Assembly (NCBI RefSeq): GCF_018332475.1
Contig: NZ_BOQB01000097.1
Location: 1-62,985, forward strand
DNA length: 62,985 nt
Source: Bacillus sanguinis
Lineage (GTDB): Bacteria > Bacillota > Bacilli > Bacillales > Bacillaceae_G
Direction of reading: 5' to 3'
Below are positions 45,827-54,691 of this stretch, one piece after another. The notes beneath the pieces are model-generated. The model made no database searches and was not told the origin of the DNA. It saw only the letters and a list, made by a program, of their open reading frames with translations. Both the position numbers and the translations under genes were made by a program. How positions within the stretch are numbered: the first letter of the stretch is position 1; the number at the start of each line of letters is the position of its first letter.

Positions 45827-45984
45827 CGCTCATCACCTTACATTTTATTACATACAATTATAATATAAAAATACCAATTGTTATAGGCTGATATAATCAG
45901 CGTATAATCCAATTTGTGGATGTTTTTCTGCTACGCTCTTAACGACTATTAGTTAATATCTTATATAAAACACTATAATAAAAA

Positions 45985-46003
45985 CCGGTATTATTCACGT
46001 CAC
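45985..46003 (-). promoter_or_regulatory. Island motif copy 2 (upstream of the HelD-BREX operon)
   Basis: CCGGTATTATTCACGTCAC on the plus strand, 159 bases before the HelD-like start. On the minus strand the CCGG end is followed after seven bases by TATAGT, a possible -10. The remainder of the 45827-46071 spacer shows no gene. Confidence 0.6.
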
Positions 46004-46071
46004 TTAATCAACAAATCTACAAATCATAAATTATAACTTAAATATATATGGAACAGTACATCAAGTAATTG

Positions 46072-46116
46072 AAAAAAACACGGACTTCTCCCAAAAATAT
46101 TGAGAAAAATCCGTGA
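46072..46116 (-). terminator. Terminator of the Z1-JAMM operon
   Basis: On the minus strand CACGGA...TTCTC pairs with GGGAGAA.GTCCGTG and is followed by a run of seven T residues. It lies about 50 bases past the JAMM gene stop. Confidence 0.75.
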
Positions 46117-46165
46117 CATAACACTCTTTTTGTTATCGTTTATAAAAAACGAAAATAAAAGTTAC

Positions 46166-46942
46166 TTACTTTAATCTCTCTAAATGATATTCCGTATTCC
46201 CCTTACCACGCTCTTCATTTTCTTTTCGTAAGTTATATTCCAGTTTTCGTAATCGGTATGTCTCTTCATCCTGAAGTTTACTCACCGGCAACTTCTTCTC
46301 ATTTAATAAAGTTATTAATTTTTCTTCAGATGAAAACAACTCCACATCTACTAAAGATTTCCCTGTATTTTGGTACGCTCGAATTGTAAATGTATATTTT
46401 TGAAATGCCCCATTTATACAAGTAGTATCGTAATCTAGTTGATTCGTAGTGGGAGCATCATGTCCTTCTGCCTTTGGATCATATATAAATTCGTGCGCCT
46501 TAGTTTGGATATTTGAGAACTTTAACGGCTCATTTCTTTTACCATTACGAGCAATCGCAACAATTAAAAAATATGGTAAGTTTAAATAATCAGCAGAGTA
46601 ACAATCTGAATTACTTGGATCTGTCCACTCATCAAAATATTCATCATAAGGATGGCTATGATATGTTCCAACGCAATGCGAAGTTGAAAATAACTTTTTA
46701 GCAGATTTAACTGCCCTATCCACTTGAGAATCAGGCATTACCATCATATTAGAGCGCTCCATTACACTGCCGACCGGAAAGGCATAATCGCACTCTGTAG
46801 TTGTGCTTTTTTCCATATCGAATAATAAACCATGCGCCTCTGAATGAACTTTCTTCTTATTTTGCGGAAAGAATTGTACTGCATCTAATAAAATAGTAGA
46901 AAGTACATGTTGAATCAGTTCAAACGGTTTATTTCGCTCCAT
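46166..46942 (-). CDS. JAMM/MPN-domain metalloprotease-like protein (258 aa)
   Basis: A JAB1/MPN/Mov34-type zinc isopeptidase candidate. The full JAMM signature is present: Glu35 in SEAHGLLF, then HSHP (His95, His97), and SxxD (Ser110-Asp113 in SNSD); LPYFLIVAI is the following core strand. The spacing from HSHP to SxxD is longer than the usual seven residues. The C-terminal ~110 residues include a charged helix (YRLRKLEYNLRKENEERG). Eukaryotic relatives cleave ubiquitin; bacterial ones occur in ubiquitin-like defence systems, but no ubiquitin-like or E1/E2 gene is seen here. GGGGAGG precedes ATG. It is 18 bases after the Z1 gene. Confidence 0.78.
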   Translation of the reverse strand: MERNKPFELIQHVLSTILLDAVQFFPQNKKKVHSEAHGLLFDMEKSTTTECDYAFPVGSVMERSNMMVMPDSQVDRAVKSAKKLFSTSHCVGTYHSHPYDEYFDEWTDPSNSDCYSADYLNLPYFLIVAIARNGKRNEPLKFSNIQTKAHEFIYDPKAEGHDAPTTNQLDYDTTCINGAFQKYTFTIRAYQNTGKSLVDVELFSSEEKLITLLNEKKLPVSKLQDEETYRLRKLEYNLRKENEERGKGNTEYHLERLK

Positions 46943-46960
46943 TAAAATTACCTCCCCTCA

Positions 46961-49138
46961 TCAATCTAGTGTTTTACTTGTATAGATAGCTGTCTTTGTA
47001 TTTTCCGGTGTTACTAAGACCGGCCACCAAAACTGACATCCACGCCATCCATTTTCTTCTTTCCCTTCTTGTCTAAGAAGAATTAAGGCCGGTATATCAG
47101 TCGCAACCTGTTTGGCAATTCTAAGCTCACTCTTTGCTCCTGTTGGCGTATCTGGTGCATCCTCAAAACGCCCATCTTTTCGAACACGGCTAATATTTCT
47201 ATCCGATCTTACAATACACCACACTTTTCCGCGATGTTTTGATGTAGTATCATTTGCTAAATACTCCATACTAGAAATAAATGATTCAACATCCCATTGT
47301 TTCCCTTCGTTTTCATCAAATGTATTATAAATGTTGTCTATTACTTTTACCGCTACATCAAGGTCCATTAAAAATGGTTGTCCATTAAAAGCATGTAATC
47401 TCTCTAATGTATCATCAATTTCTTGAACCGTTTTTGTAATATATGTTTTATATCCAGTTTGGAATCCGACAGGCAATAAACGTTTTAGTGGTTTTAATGC
47501 TGTTGTTCTGGATAATAAAATTTTATTAGGACTACATGGGATAATTTTATTTTTGGGGTCCTTTTGTATAAACACAACCCCTTTATCATGTCCGCCATTT
47601 TCAAAAGCTTGTCTTAATGTTGAGTCAAACTCATGTATTTTTTTCATTACATCATAAATTATCGAAGTTGTATAAAAGCGAGTAACCGCTAAATCTTCTA
47701 ATGGACGATACCCAAACATTCGTGAATGTTGTAGCACTGTATCCTGTTGAAAAGTCTTCGGGTTTCTTCCATAATAAAATCCTATTAAATTTCCAATTGT
47801 AATACCGCGATCCAAAATTTGTCCTCCGATAAAAATATTTAAAGGAGCACGTAGTTTTAACTGACCAGTGTCATCAAGTAATTGGTTCATATCTTTTTCA
47901 GAGTTCACCTTAGTTATCATCAAATAATCTTGCGTCAGGGCAACTAGCACCTCGTATTTTACTTCTTCTAAATCTGGTATATCACATTCTAGAATTGTTA
48001 TAGATTTTGTCAAATTCTTATATGACTCCTCAACTAAATCATGGAGAAGGATAGGATCTTCATCTGCAATACGTTTCAATTCATTTTTAATCTCTACTAC
48101 TAACATTTCTTGCCATTCATGTGCTACTTTTGCTTGCTCAGTGTGTACAATAAAACTATATTTTTTTTGACGTACTCCCTTTTTCTTATCTTGATTGCGT
48201 CGAATTATCCCACCAACGATGAAGTTAATAATCGCATGACGTAAAGTTTCAACCCTTTTACTTGTCAAAACTTCTTCTATTTTCAACCTTCTTCTATCCT
48301 GTTTTTTTAAAACTAATAATTCCTCGATTGAGATTTGTTCATAAATATGAGATGCGACAGAATTTTCATCTTCACTTTCTTCAAAATAATAGTCTCCACC
48401 AATATAAGCGTCTGGTACCGGAACCAGTTCTGTAAACGACGGTTTAATCGGTTTAAAAGTTCGGATGGAATCTTGAATCTTCAAATCTTCCGGCTGTAAG
48501 TATAGTGAATATGGTGTAGCTGTTACTTGTAGAAAATCAGAACACTTTAGTTTTTTTCGCAAATCATCAATAAGACCTGCAATAACATTAATTTCGTATA
48601 TCTCTTGTTTAGTTTTTGAAAAACCAATACTAGCAAAATCCGCTTCATCATCAAGAATGAGAACACGTTTCCCTATAAGAGATGGATATGTTTCAAAAAA
48701 TGCAGTATGTAATCTTCTTAAATTATTTGCCTCTTTTTTAACAACAAAGATTAACTTTTGTTCTAGCTCGTAGGCAATTAGATTATCAGGAATAGACATG
48801 CTATCATAAATTTGTAACACATCATCATCTTTAAAATCCTCGAACTCTTTCTTTAAGCGCTCAAATGTTTGTTGCGCCAACGCACGTGTCCCTTTTGTCA
48901 AAACAATAGCAACATCATAACTATTATCAAAAGCAAGCGCAGTAATACCAATAAACGCTCTCGTTTTACCACTTTGAATTTTCCCTAGTAACATACCTGG
49001 TCTATTGACGCTTGTATCATTTTCAATTAACTTGTTTACTGTATTCTCTATACATTGCTGTGTTTCTATTGAATAATTATTTTTCTCTGTTAATCTACTA
49101 TAAAATCGACCCGTTTTATTTAATGTACTTACTTGCAT
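46961..49138 (-). CDS. Z1-domain SF2-like ATPase/putative endonuclease (725 aa)
   Basis: A protein with the helicase-like fold of Z1 (PF10593) proteins. The N-terminal domain has LGKIQSGKT (51-59, Walker A) and LDDEAD (162-167, DEAD-type), followed by QVTATPYS as the SAT-like motif. The Z1 core is visible as FIGGQILDRGITIGNLIGFY and DTVLQHSRMFGYR, equivalents of motifs V and VI. Z1 proteins usually appear with methylases, MutL-like ATPases and PD-(D/E)XK proteins; here the only direct partner is the JAMM gene. GGAGGGG lies eight bases before ATG. No separate nuclease domain is evident. Confidence 0.8.
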   Translation of the reverse strand: MQVSTLNKTGRFYSRLTEKNNYSIETQQCIENTVNKLIENDTSVNRPGMLLGKIQSGKTRAFIGITALAFDNSYDVAIVLTKGTRALAQQTFERLKKEFEDFKDDDVLQIYDSMSIPDNLIAYELEQKLIFVVKKEANNLRRLHTAFFETYPSLIGKRVLILDDEADFASIGFSKTKQEIYEINVIAGLIDDLRKKLKCSDFLQVTATPYSLYLQPEDLKIQDSIRTFKPIKPSFTELVPVPDAYIGGDYYFEESEDENSVASHIYEQISIEELLVLKKQDRRRLKIEEVLTSKRVETLRHAIINFIVGGIIRRNQDKKKGVRQKKYSFIVHTEQAKVAHEWQEMLVVEIKNELKRIADEDPILLHDLVEESYKNLTKSITILECDIPDLEEVKYEVLVALTQDYLMITKVNSEKDMNQLLDDTGQLKLRAPLNIFIGGQILDRGITIGNLIGFYYGRNPKTFQQDTVLQHSRMFGYRPLEDLAVTRFYTTSIIYDVMKKIHEFDSTLRQAFENGGHDKGVVFIQKDPKNKIIPCSPNKILLSRTTALKPLKRLLPVGFQTGYKTYITKTVQEIDDTLERLHAFNGQPFLMDLDVAVKVIDNIYNTFDENEGKQWDVESFISSMEYLANDTTSKHRGKVWCIVRSDRNISRVRKDGRFEDAPDTPTGAKSELRIAKQVATDIPALILLRQEGKEENGWRGCQFWWPVLVTPENTKTAIYTSKTLD

Positions 49139-49279
49139 ATGTATAACCCCTCCAAAAGATATCTCTATTTTTTATTATATTAGTATGGAATGATTCACTT
49201 TATACTTTTAAATCAATTATATAAATAATGCATTTCATTAACTACCATATTATTCAAAAAAACTTCCTATACACAAATA

Positions 49280-49696
49280 TTAATATATCACCCCAAAATG
49301 CACAGTAGCACACCCATAACATACACCATCTCTATCAAGATGTTCTGGCAAAGTCCTTGTATCACAAAACTTACACTGCTGATACCGTCTTTTTCTAAAC
49401 TCAGCCACCATAATACTACTCTCTTTAATCTCCACCGCTTTCTCACTGTCACTTAATTCCTCTAAATGTTCCCATAATAATATATGATGCGTAAACCGTG
49501 TCATATCTGGTTCGACAGGACAAGTCCATACTAATCTATGAAACCCTATTTCTAAGCCCATTTCTCCCGCACGAATAAACATATTCGGATCAAAATCCAG
49601 CCCTCGAACTGCGAATTCGACATCTAGTTCTTTCAACTCGCAAAGCTCCAGTTGTTTTGATATAAATTGTTGTATCTCTGTTTTTGCTAATTTCAT
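49280..49696 (-). CDS. Small zinc-ribbon protein of unknown function (138 aa)
   Basis: The start chosen is ATG at 49696, since GGAG lies 11 bases upstream; the frame extends to 49735 without one. The N-terminal ~95 residues are mixed alpha/beta (FAVRGLDFDPNMFIRAGEMG, HRLVWTCPVEPDMTRFTHHI). The C-terminus is a clear four-Cys zinc ribbon: CKFC, a 16-residue spacer, then CYGC, followed by ATVHFGVIY. I do not recognise the family. The 19-bp island motif lies about 90 bases upstream, linking it to the BREX region. Confidence 0.6.
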   Translation of the reverse strand: MKLAKTEIQQFISKQLELCELKELDVEFAVRGLDFDPNMFIRAGEMGLEIGFHRLVWTCPVEPDMTRFTHHILLWEHLEELSDSEKAVEIKESSIMVAEFRKRRYQQCKFCDTRTLPEHLDRDGVCYGCATVHFGVIY

Positions 49697-49783
49697 TAGT
49701 GATGAATCTCCTATATAGTACATTTTATATTTCAATAAAATTTGTAGTAATAAAAATCTTACTATTAAATTATAACTCGAAAT

Positions 49784-49802
49784 CCGGTATTATTTACGTC
49801 AT
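49784..49802 (-). promoter_or_regulatory. Island motif copy 3 (upstream of the zinc-ribbon gene)
   Basis: CCGGTATTATTTACGTCAT on the plus strand. On the minus strand TATAAT follows nine bases after the CCGG end, a clear -10, with no good -35 at the usual distance. This is the best-formed of the three candidate promoters. Confidence 0.65.
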
Positions 49803-49831
49803 ATATACCATTTCTTTAAACTGAACATTCA

Positions 49832-50800
49832 TCAATCACTAAATTTCACCATCCTCCCATACCACCCACTACTCTCCTCCAAAAACTCCCTACTCTCCCC
49901 ACTATCCTTATAAAAACTCTCCCAACCCCGCTCCCTCAAAATCCCCTTCCAACTATCACTCTCCACCATCTTCTTAATAACACCATCCCAATAAGCAACC
50001 TCTTCCTCCGTCATATCTTTCGGGCCCATAATTCCTTTCCAGTGCTGGAAGATGACGTTGATTCCTTGTTCTTTCCATGTTGGGATTTCTGGTAGTCGGT
50101 CTAGGCGTTTTGGTGCGGATACGGCTAGTATTTTTATTTTGCCGGCTTTGTATTGTTTTTCGGCTTCGGATAGGGTCATGGTTGCGGCGCCTATTTGTTT
50201 GTTCGTTAGGGCGTTTATGATTTTTTCTTTGTTTTCGTAGACGAAGAATTGTAGTTCGGCAGGGTTTATACCGAATGCTTTGCTTACTTGTACGAAGGAT
50301 AGGTGATCGTCGTTTCCTAAGCCTGGGGCAAAGCCGATTTTGAAGTTTTTCTTGTCTTGTTTTAGTTGTTCCATTAGTTCGTTTGCGTTATCTATGGTGC
50401 TGTCTTTTGATACGACAACGACTTCCCAGTCTGACGCAAGTGTTGCGAGTGGTGTGAAGTCTTTATATGTTAGTTTACTGTGGCCTAGTAGGTTGTTCGT
50501 TATGAGTAAGCTTGAGTTAATCACAAGTACGTGACCACCTTTTTGTTTCGTATATTTCCAGCCGACATCACCGCTGCCACCTACTTTGTTTGTGACTTTG
50601 ATTGGTTTTGTGAAGATTTTTTCTTCTGTTAGCGTTTTTTGCATTGCTCGTGCCGTTAAGTCCCACCCTGCTCCTTGAACGTTCGGTGCAACGATTTCTA
50701 CTTCTTCTATGTTTACTGTATTCGTTTGAGATTTTTCCGAGGAACAACCAGCTATTACTCCTGTCATGATCCATATACATAGTAATAATCGTTTTTTCAT
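49832..50800 (-). CDS. TctC-type tripartite tricarboxylate transporter solute-binding lipoprotein
   Basis: A 322-residue Bug/TctC family binding protein with a lipoprotein signal (lipobox IAGC). The start is ATG at 50800, overlapping the response regulator stop. Family segments are EIVAPNVQGAGWDLTARAMQ (the ligand loop), GGSGDVGWKYTKQK and RLPEIPTWKEQGI. No tctA/tctB membrane genes are near; instead it sits in one operon with a CitA/CitB-like system. It probably binds citrate or a related carboxylate and informs the sensor kinase (inference). Confidence 0.87.
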   Translation of the reverse strand: MKKRLLLCIWIMTGVIAGCSSEKSQTNTVNIEEVEIVAPNVQGAGWDLTARAMQKTLTEEKIFTKPIKVTNKVGGSGDVGWKYTKQKGGHVLVINSSLLITNNLLGHSKLTYKDFTPLATLASDWEVVVVSKDSTIDNANELMEQLKQDKKNFKIGFAPGLGNDDHLSFVQVSKAFGINPAELQFFVYENKEKIINALTNKQIGAATMTLSEAEKQYKAGKIKILAVSAPKRLDRLPEIPTWKEQGINVIFQHWKGIMGPKDMTEEEVAYWDGVIKKMVESDSWKGILRERGWESFYKDSGESREFLEESSGWYGRMVKFSD

Positions 50801-51474
50801 AGTCCTCGTCCTATGCGATATTTTCGTTCTGGTCGTCCGATAATGCCGTATGTGTACTCTACTGTGCATTCGTTTGTCGCTACTAAGTATTCTAAATATC
50901 TTCTTGCGGTTGTTCTGGAGGCCCCCATTTGTTCTCCCATTTCCTCTATTGTAATGCCCTCGTCGAATCCTTTTATAATTCCTTTCACTTTTTGCAATGT
51001 TAACGGATCAACACCAGTCGGTAAGTTTTTCATATCTTGTGTTTGCGAAATGCCGAAGAAGTTATCGATGAGTGCTTGATTCACTTCATTGTTACTATGT
51101 AATAATTGCTTCTTTCTTTTATAGTCTTCAATTGTGCGAACAAATTTTTCTAACGTGACCGGTTTTATAAGATAGTTACTTACGCCGTTTCGAATTGCTT
51201 TTTCTAGCATATGGTTTTCATTTGCCGCAGTAACCATAATGACGTCAACGTCTGGAAAGTCAGCATGAATTTCCGGTAACAAGTCTGTTCCGATTCCGTC
51301 TGGTAAGTAATTATCTAATAGAAGCAAATCGATTTCTTCCCTTTGTAGTAGTTCCATCGTTTCTTTCGCATTCAACGCTTTTCCAATCACTTTTACGTCC
51401 TTTATTTTTGATAAAAACTCTTCCTGAATTTGTGCGACGCGGAAATCATCTTCTGCAATTGCAACCTTCAACAT
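50797..51474 (-). CDS. CitB/DcuR-family response regulator
   Basis: A 225-residue regulator with an N-terminal receiver domain (acidic pocket EDD at 8-10, phospho-acceptor Asp54 in LLLDNYLPDG, Lys in YLIKPVT) and a C-terminal HTH (GITIEEMGEQMGASRTTARR). This arrangement is that of the CitB/DcuR/MalR group controlling carboxylate uptake. It starts 19 bases after the kinase gene and overlaps the tctC-like gene by four bases (ATGA). The likely target is the transporter gene at 53309. Confidence 0.9.
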   Translation of the reverse strand: MLKVAIAEDDFRVAQIQEEFLSKIKDVKVIGKALNAKETMELLQREEIDLLLLDNYLPDGIGTDLLPEIHADFPDVDVIMVTAANENHMLEKAIRNGVSNYLIKPVTLEKFVRTIEDYKRKKQLLHSNNEVNQALIDNFFGISQTQDMKNLPTGVDPLTLQKVKGIIKGFDEGITIEEMGEQMGASRTTARRYLEYLVATNECTVEYTYGIIGRPERKYRIGRGL

Positions 51475-51493
51475 ATGCCCATCCCCCTGTTTG

Positions 51494-53083
51494 TTATGTA
51501 CTTTTTCTCAATGTTTTCGGAAGATAAATTGTAAAAATAGCTCCCCCATTTTTCTCATTCTGAATTTCAATCGTTCCTTTTAGTAGATCTACCATTTCTT
51601 TTACGTTTGCTAGTCCGTAGCCACGGTTGTTCCCTTTCGTCGAAAATCCTTTTTGAAAAATCGTACTTATTTTCTCTGTCGGTACTCCTATCCCACTATC
51701 TATCACTTCAAACACAATGTCGTGCCCAATATCTGTCACAAAGAAGGAAACACTCTTTTCCTCTCGTTCATTCACCGCATCAAATGCATTGTCGATTATG
51801 TTGCCAAGGATTGTAATAAGATGCGAAACTTTTATATGATCTGGTAACGGATGCAGCGCACTATCTCCTTCAATATGAAAATCAATTTTCTTCTCAGACG
51901 CTGTTCCGATTTTTCCTAATAAAATAGCTTGTACTTTCGCATCATGAATTTGATGAAATAAAATATGGTTTTGACTTTGATGAATGTTAGATTCTTGTTG
52001 GATAAATTCAATCGCTTCTTTGTAATGCCCTAACTGAAGTAATCCTGATAAGACGAACAGCTTATTTGTAAATTCATGTGTTTGAGCGCGCAAGTCCTCT
52101 GAATACTTTCTTACCTCAGATATGGTGTTCACGAGGTTTTGCAGTTCTGTTTTATCTCTAAAACTACATACAACACCTACCGTACTGTTATTTTCGAGTA
52201 TCGGTGTCATGTTTAAAATAAACACTTTATCTTGAAATGCGATTTCTTGATCGTTTTCTAGTACTCTCTCCATATGAAATTCCGGTAAAACTTTTGAAAT
52301 GTGCCGCTGCATATAATCACCATTTACATGTAGCATTTCTTCTGCCGACGTATTCATCATCGTAATAAAACCGTTTTGATCAATAGCGATAATTCCTTCT
52401 TTTATAGATAGTAGTATCGCGCTTCGTTCCCGGTATAACGCTGCGATTTCATTCGGCTCTAAACCGAGTGTATCTTTACGAATGCTACGTGCTAAAAGAA
52501 TGCCACCAACAATTCCGGCTAATAAAACCGCTAAGGAGAAGAGGATAATTTCTTTCGTTCTGCTCAGTATATTAGATTCAATTCCTTTTATTAAAAACTC
52601 TACTGTCACAACACCTACTACTTGATCGTAATCTCCGTTATGAACAATAATAGGTGCCTTTGCCATTAAAGACGGACCACTTACCCCATTTCCTTCGAGT
52701 GTATAATAGCCACCAAAAGTAAGTGCTTCATAGTTATATGGATTGTTACTCTTTGTACCAATCAACTCCGAATTAGAATGGGAATACATAACCCCAGAGC
52801 GATCTTCTATAATGACATAATCTGCACCCGCTTGCTCACGAACTTGTTCCGCAATGGATTGGATGGTATTTTTATGCTCGTTATTTTGAAAAGCATCTTT
52901 TATAGCTGGCATAAAAGAAAGCGACTTCGCTGTTTGCAATGCTAGCTGCTCCACTTGACGCTTCGTATCAACGGACTGAATGTAAACAAATATTCCTGCT
53001 AACAGGAGAACGACAAATAAAATTAATGAAATAATTAAGCTTACTATTTTCGTTTGTAATGATAATTTGCGTGATTTTTTCAT
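51494..53083 (-). CDS. CitA/DcuS-family sensor histidine kinase
   Basis: A 529-residue kinase: transmembrane helix 1 (~14-34), an extracytoplasmic PASp/sCache sensor domain (~35-170, with SGVMYSHSNSELIG), helix 2 (~180-198), a cytoplasmic PAS (NGFITMMNTSAEEMLHV), a DcuS-type phospho-acceptor region with RAQTHEFTNKL and the ATPase domain (NIIDNAFDA, DSGIGVP, GYGLANVKEMV). The family senses citrate, fumarate or malate. It is divergent from the transporter gene at 53309. Confidence 0.9.
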   Translation of the reverse strand: MKKSRKLSLQTKIVSLIISLILFVVLLLAGIFVYIQSVDTKRQVEQLALQTAKSLSFMPAIKDAFQNNEHKNTIQSIAEQVREQAGADYVIIEDRSGVMYSHSNSELIGTKSNNPYNYEALTFGGYYTLEGNGVSGPSLMAKAPIIVHNGDYDQVVGVVTVEFLIKGIESNILSRTKEIILFSLAVLLAGIVGGILLARSIRKDTLGLEPNEIAALYRERSAILLSIKEGIIAIDQNGFITMMNTSAEEMLHVNGDYMQRHISKVLPEFHMERVLENDQEIAFQDKVFILNMTPILENNSTVGVVCSFRDKTELQNLVNTISEVRKYSEDLRAQTHEFTNKLFVLSGLLQLGHYKEAIEFIQQESNIHQSQNHILFHQIHDAKVQAILLGKIGTASEKKIDFHIEGDSALHPLPDHIKVSHLITILGNIIDNAFDAVNEREEKSVSFFVTDIGHDIVFEVIDSGIGVPTEKISTIFQKGFSTKGNNRGYGLANVKEMVDLLKGTIEIQNEKNGGAIFTIYLPKTLRKST

Positions 53084-53308
53084 ACTTCATATCCTTTGAT
53101 AAAATATTCAAAACTATCAATCTCCTTTTTCTATTATTATGACAAAACTAAAAATGAAGCAACTATTAAAACTCTCCATGTACATAAAGTACAAAAAGAA
53201 TAAAATTGTCATAATATTGAGATTTTAACCTATAGACAGTACAATTCAACTATAATGAACACGCTTTCATAATTATCATTTTATTTATAAGCAAGAGGAG
53301 GAATTAAT

Positions 53309-54631
53309 ATGGCTCAAGCAAAATCTAATCGAGTCGCCGGCAATATCTTTAAAGGTTCTGTCGGCAATTTAATTGAATGGTACGACTGGTACGTTTACTC
53401 TGCTTTCGCTGTTTATTTTTCAGCAGAGTTCTTTCCTAAAGGCGATCCAACGAGTCAATTACTGAACACAGCAGCTATTTTCGCAGTTGGATTTTTAATG
53501 CGCCCTATCGGAAGTTTATTAATGGGACGTTATGCAGATCGGCACGGACGCCGGGCAGCATTAACGCTTTCGATTACGGTTATGGCCGGTGGTTCTTTAA
53601 TTATCGCCTGTACACCTAGTTACGAAAGCATCGGTATTATGGCACCTATTATTTTAGTTCTTGCTCGTTTACTACAAGGATTATCACTTGGCGGAGAGTA
53701 CGGAACTTCCGCAACGTATTTATCTGAAATGGCTAGTAGTGGTCGCCGCGGTTTTTATTCAAGCTTCCAATATGTAACGCTCGTTGCGGGGCAAATGGTT
53801 GCATTAGGCGTTCAAATTGTTCTTCAGCAATTACTAAGCGAACCAGATATGAAAGCTTGGGGATGGCGTATTCCGTTCATTATTGGAGCAATGGGCGCAG
53901 TAGCTGTATTATGGCTTCGCCGCACGATGGATGAATCAGAGCAGTTCTCAAACATAAAATCACAAAAACGCGAGAGCGCAGGAACCGTTCGCGCTCTTAT
54001 GAAACACCCAAAAGCAGTATTAACAGTAGTCGGCCTAACACTCGGAGGCACTGTTGCATTCTATACGTACACAACATATTTACAAAAGTTCATGGTAAAC
54101 ACAGTCGGTCTTCCGAAAGAAGTTGTAAGCTGGATTAACTTTGTCGCACTACTTATTTTCGTCGTACTTCAACCAATTGCAGGGCTACTATCCGATAAAA
54201 TTGGACGACGCCCACTATTAATGGCTTTCGGTATTCTTGGAACATTGCTAACAGCACCGATCTTCTTCTTTATGGAAAAAACGACAGAACCAATCGTAGC
54301 ATTTTTACTCATGATGGTCGGTCTCATTATCGTTACTGGTTACACATCGATTAACGCAATTGTAAAAGCAGAACTCTTCCCAACTGAAATTCGTGCACTT
54401 GGCGTAGGTTTACCATATGCACTAACCGTTGCGATATTCGGCGGAACAGCTGAATTCATCGCATTATGGCTAAAGAGTATCGGAATGGAATCACTATTCT
54501 ACTTCTACGTAGCTGGATGTATCGCGATAAGCTTTATCACGTATTGGCGTATGGATGAGTCATCGAAGACTTCGCAGATTGAGGCGGAGCTTGGTGGTGG
54601 GGATAAACTAGCTAATAATAAGTCTAGTTAA
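53309..54631 (+). CDS. MHS-family metabolite:H+ symporter
   Basis: A 440-residue MFS protein of the metabolite:H+ symporter group (citrate, alpha-ketoglutarate, proline/betaine permeases). The start region GNLIEWYDWYVYSAFAVYFS is the family signature, followed by RPIGSLLMGRYADRHGRRAA and LQGLSLGGEYG. GAGGAGG lies seven bases before ATG. It is divergent from the two-component system, which probably controls it in response to its substrate. A strong terminator follows. Confidence 0.9.
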   Translation: MAQAKSNRVAGNIFKGSVGNLIEWYDWYVYSAFAVYFSAEFFPKGDPTSQLLNTAAIFAVGFLMRPIGSLLMGRYADRHGRRAALTLSITVMAGGSLIIACTPSYESIGIMAPIILVLARLLQGLSLGGEYGTSATYLSEMASSGRRGFYSSFQYVTLVAGQMVALGVQIVLQQLLSEPDMKAWGWRIPFIIGAMGAVAVLWLRRTMDESEQFSNIKSQKRESAGTVRALMKHPKAVLTVVGLTLGGTVAFYTYTTYLQKFMVNTVGLPKEVVSWINFVALLIFVVLQPIAGLLSDKIGRRPLLMAFGILGTLLTAPIFFFMEKTTEPIVAFLLMMVGLIIVTGYTSINAIVKAELFPTEIRALGVGLPYALTVAIFGGTAEFIALWLKSIGMESLFYFYVAGCIAISFITYWRMDESSKTSQIEAELGGGDKLANNKSS

Positions 54632-54653
54632 AAAAGGCACCTTAAGGTGCCTT
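54632..54653. terminator. Terminator of the MHS transporter gene
   Basis: AAAAGGCACC and GGTGCCTTT form a stem closed by TTAA, directly after the stop codon. Confidence 0.85.
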
Positions 54654-54691
54654 TCTCTCATTTGAATTTACTATTTGAGTAATCTAATCAT

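Noticed and set aside
49832-50060. Abrupt C-rich plus-strand composition at the 3' end of the tctC-like gene
   Set aside because: The reading frame and family match continue through it; similar shifts appear at the ends of other genes here, so it is not evidence of a junction.
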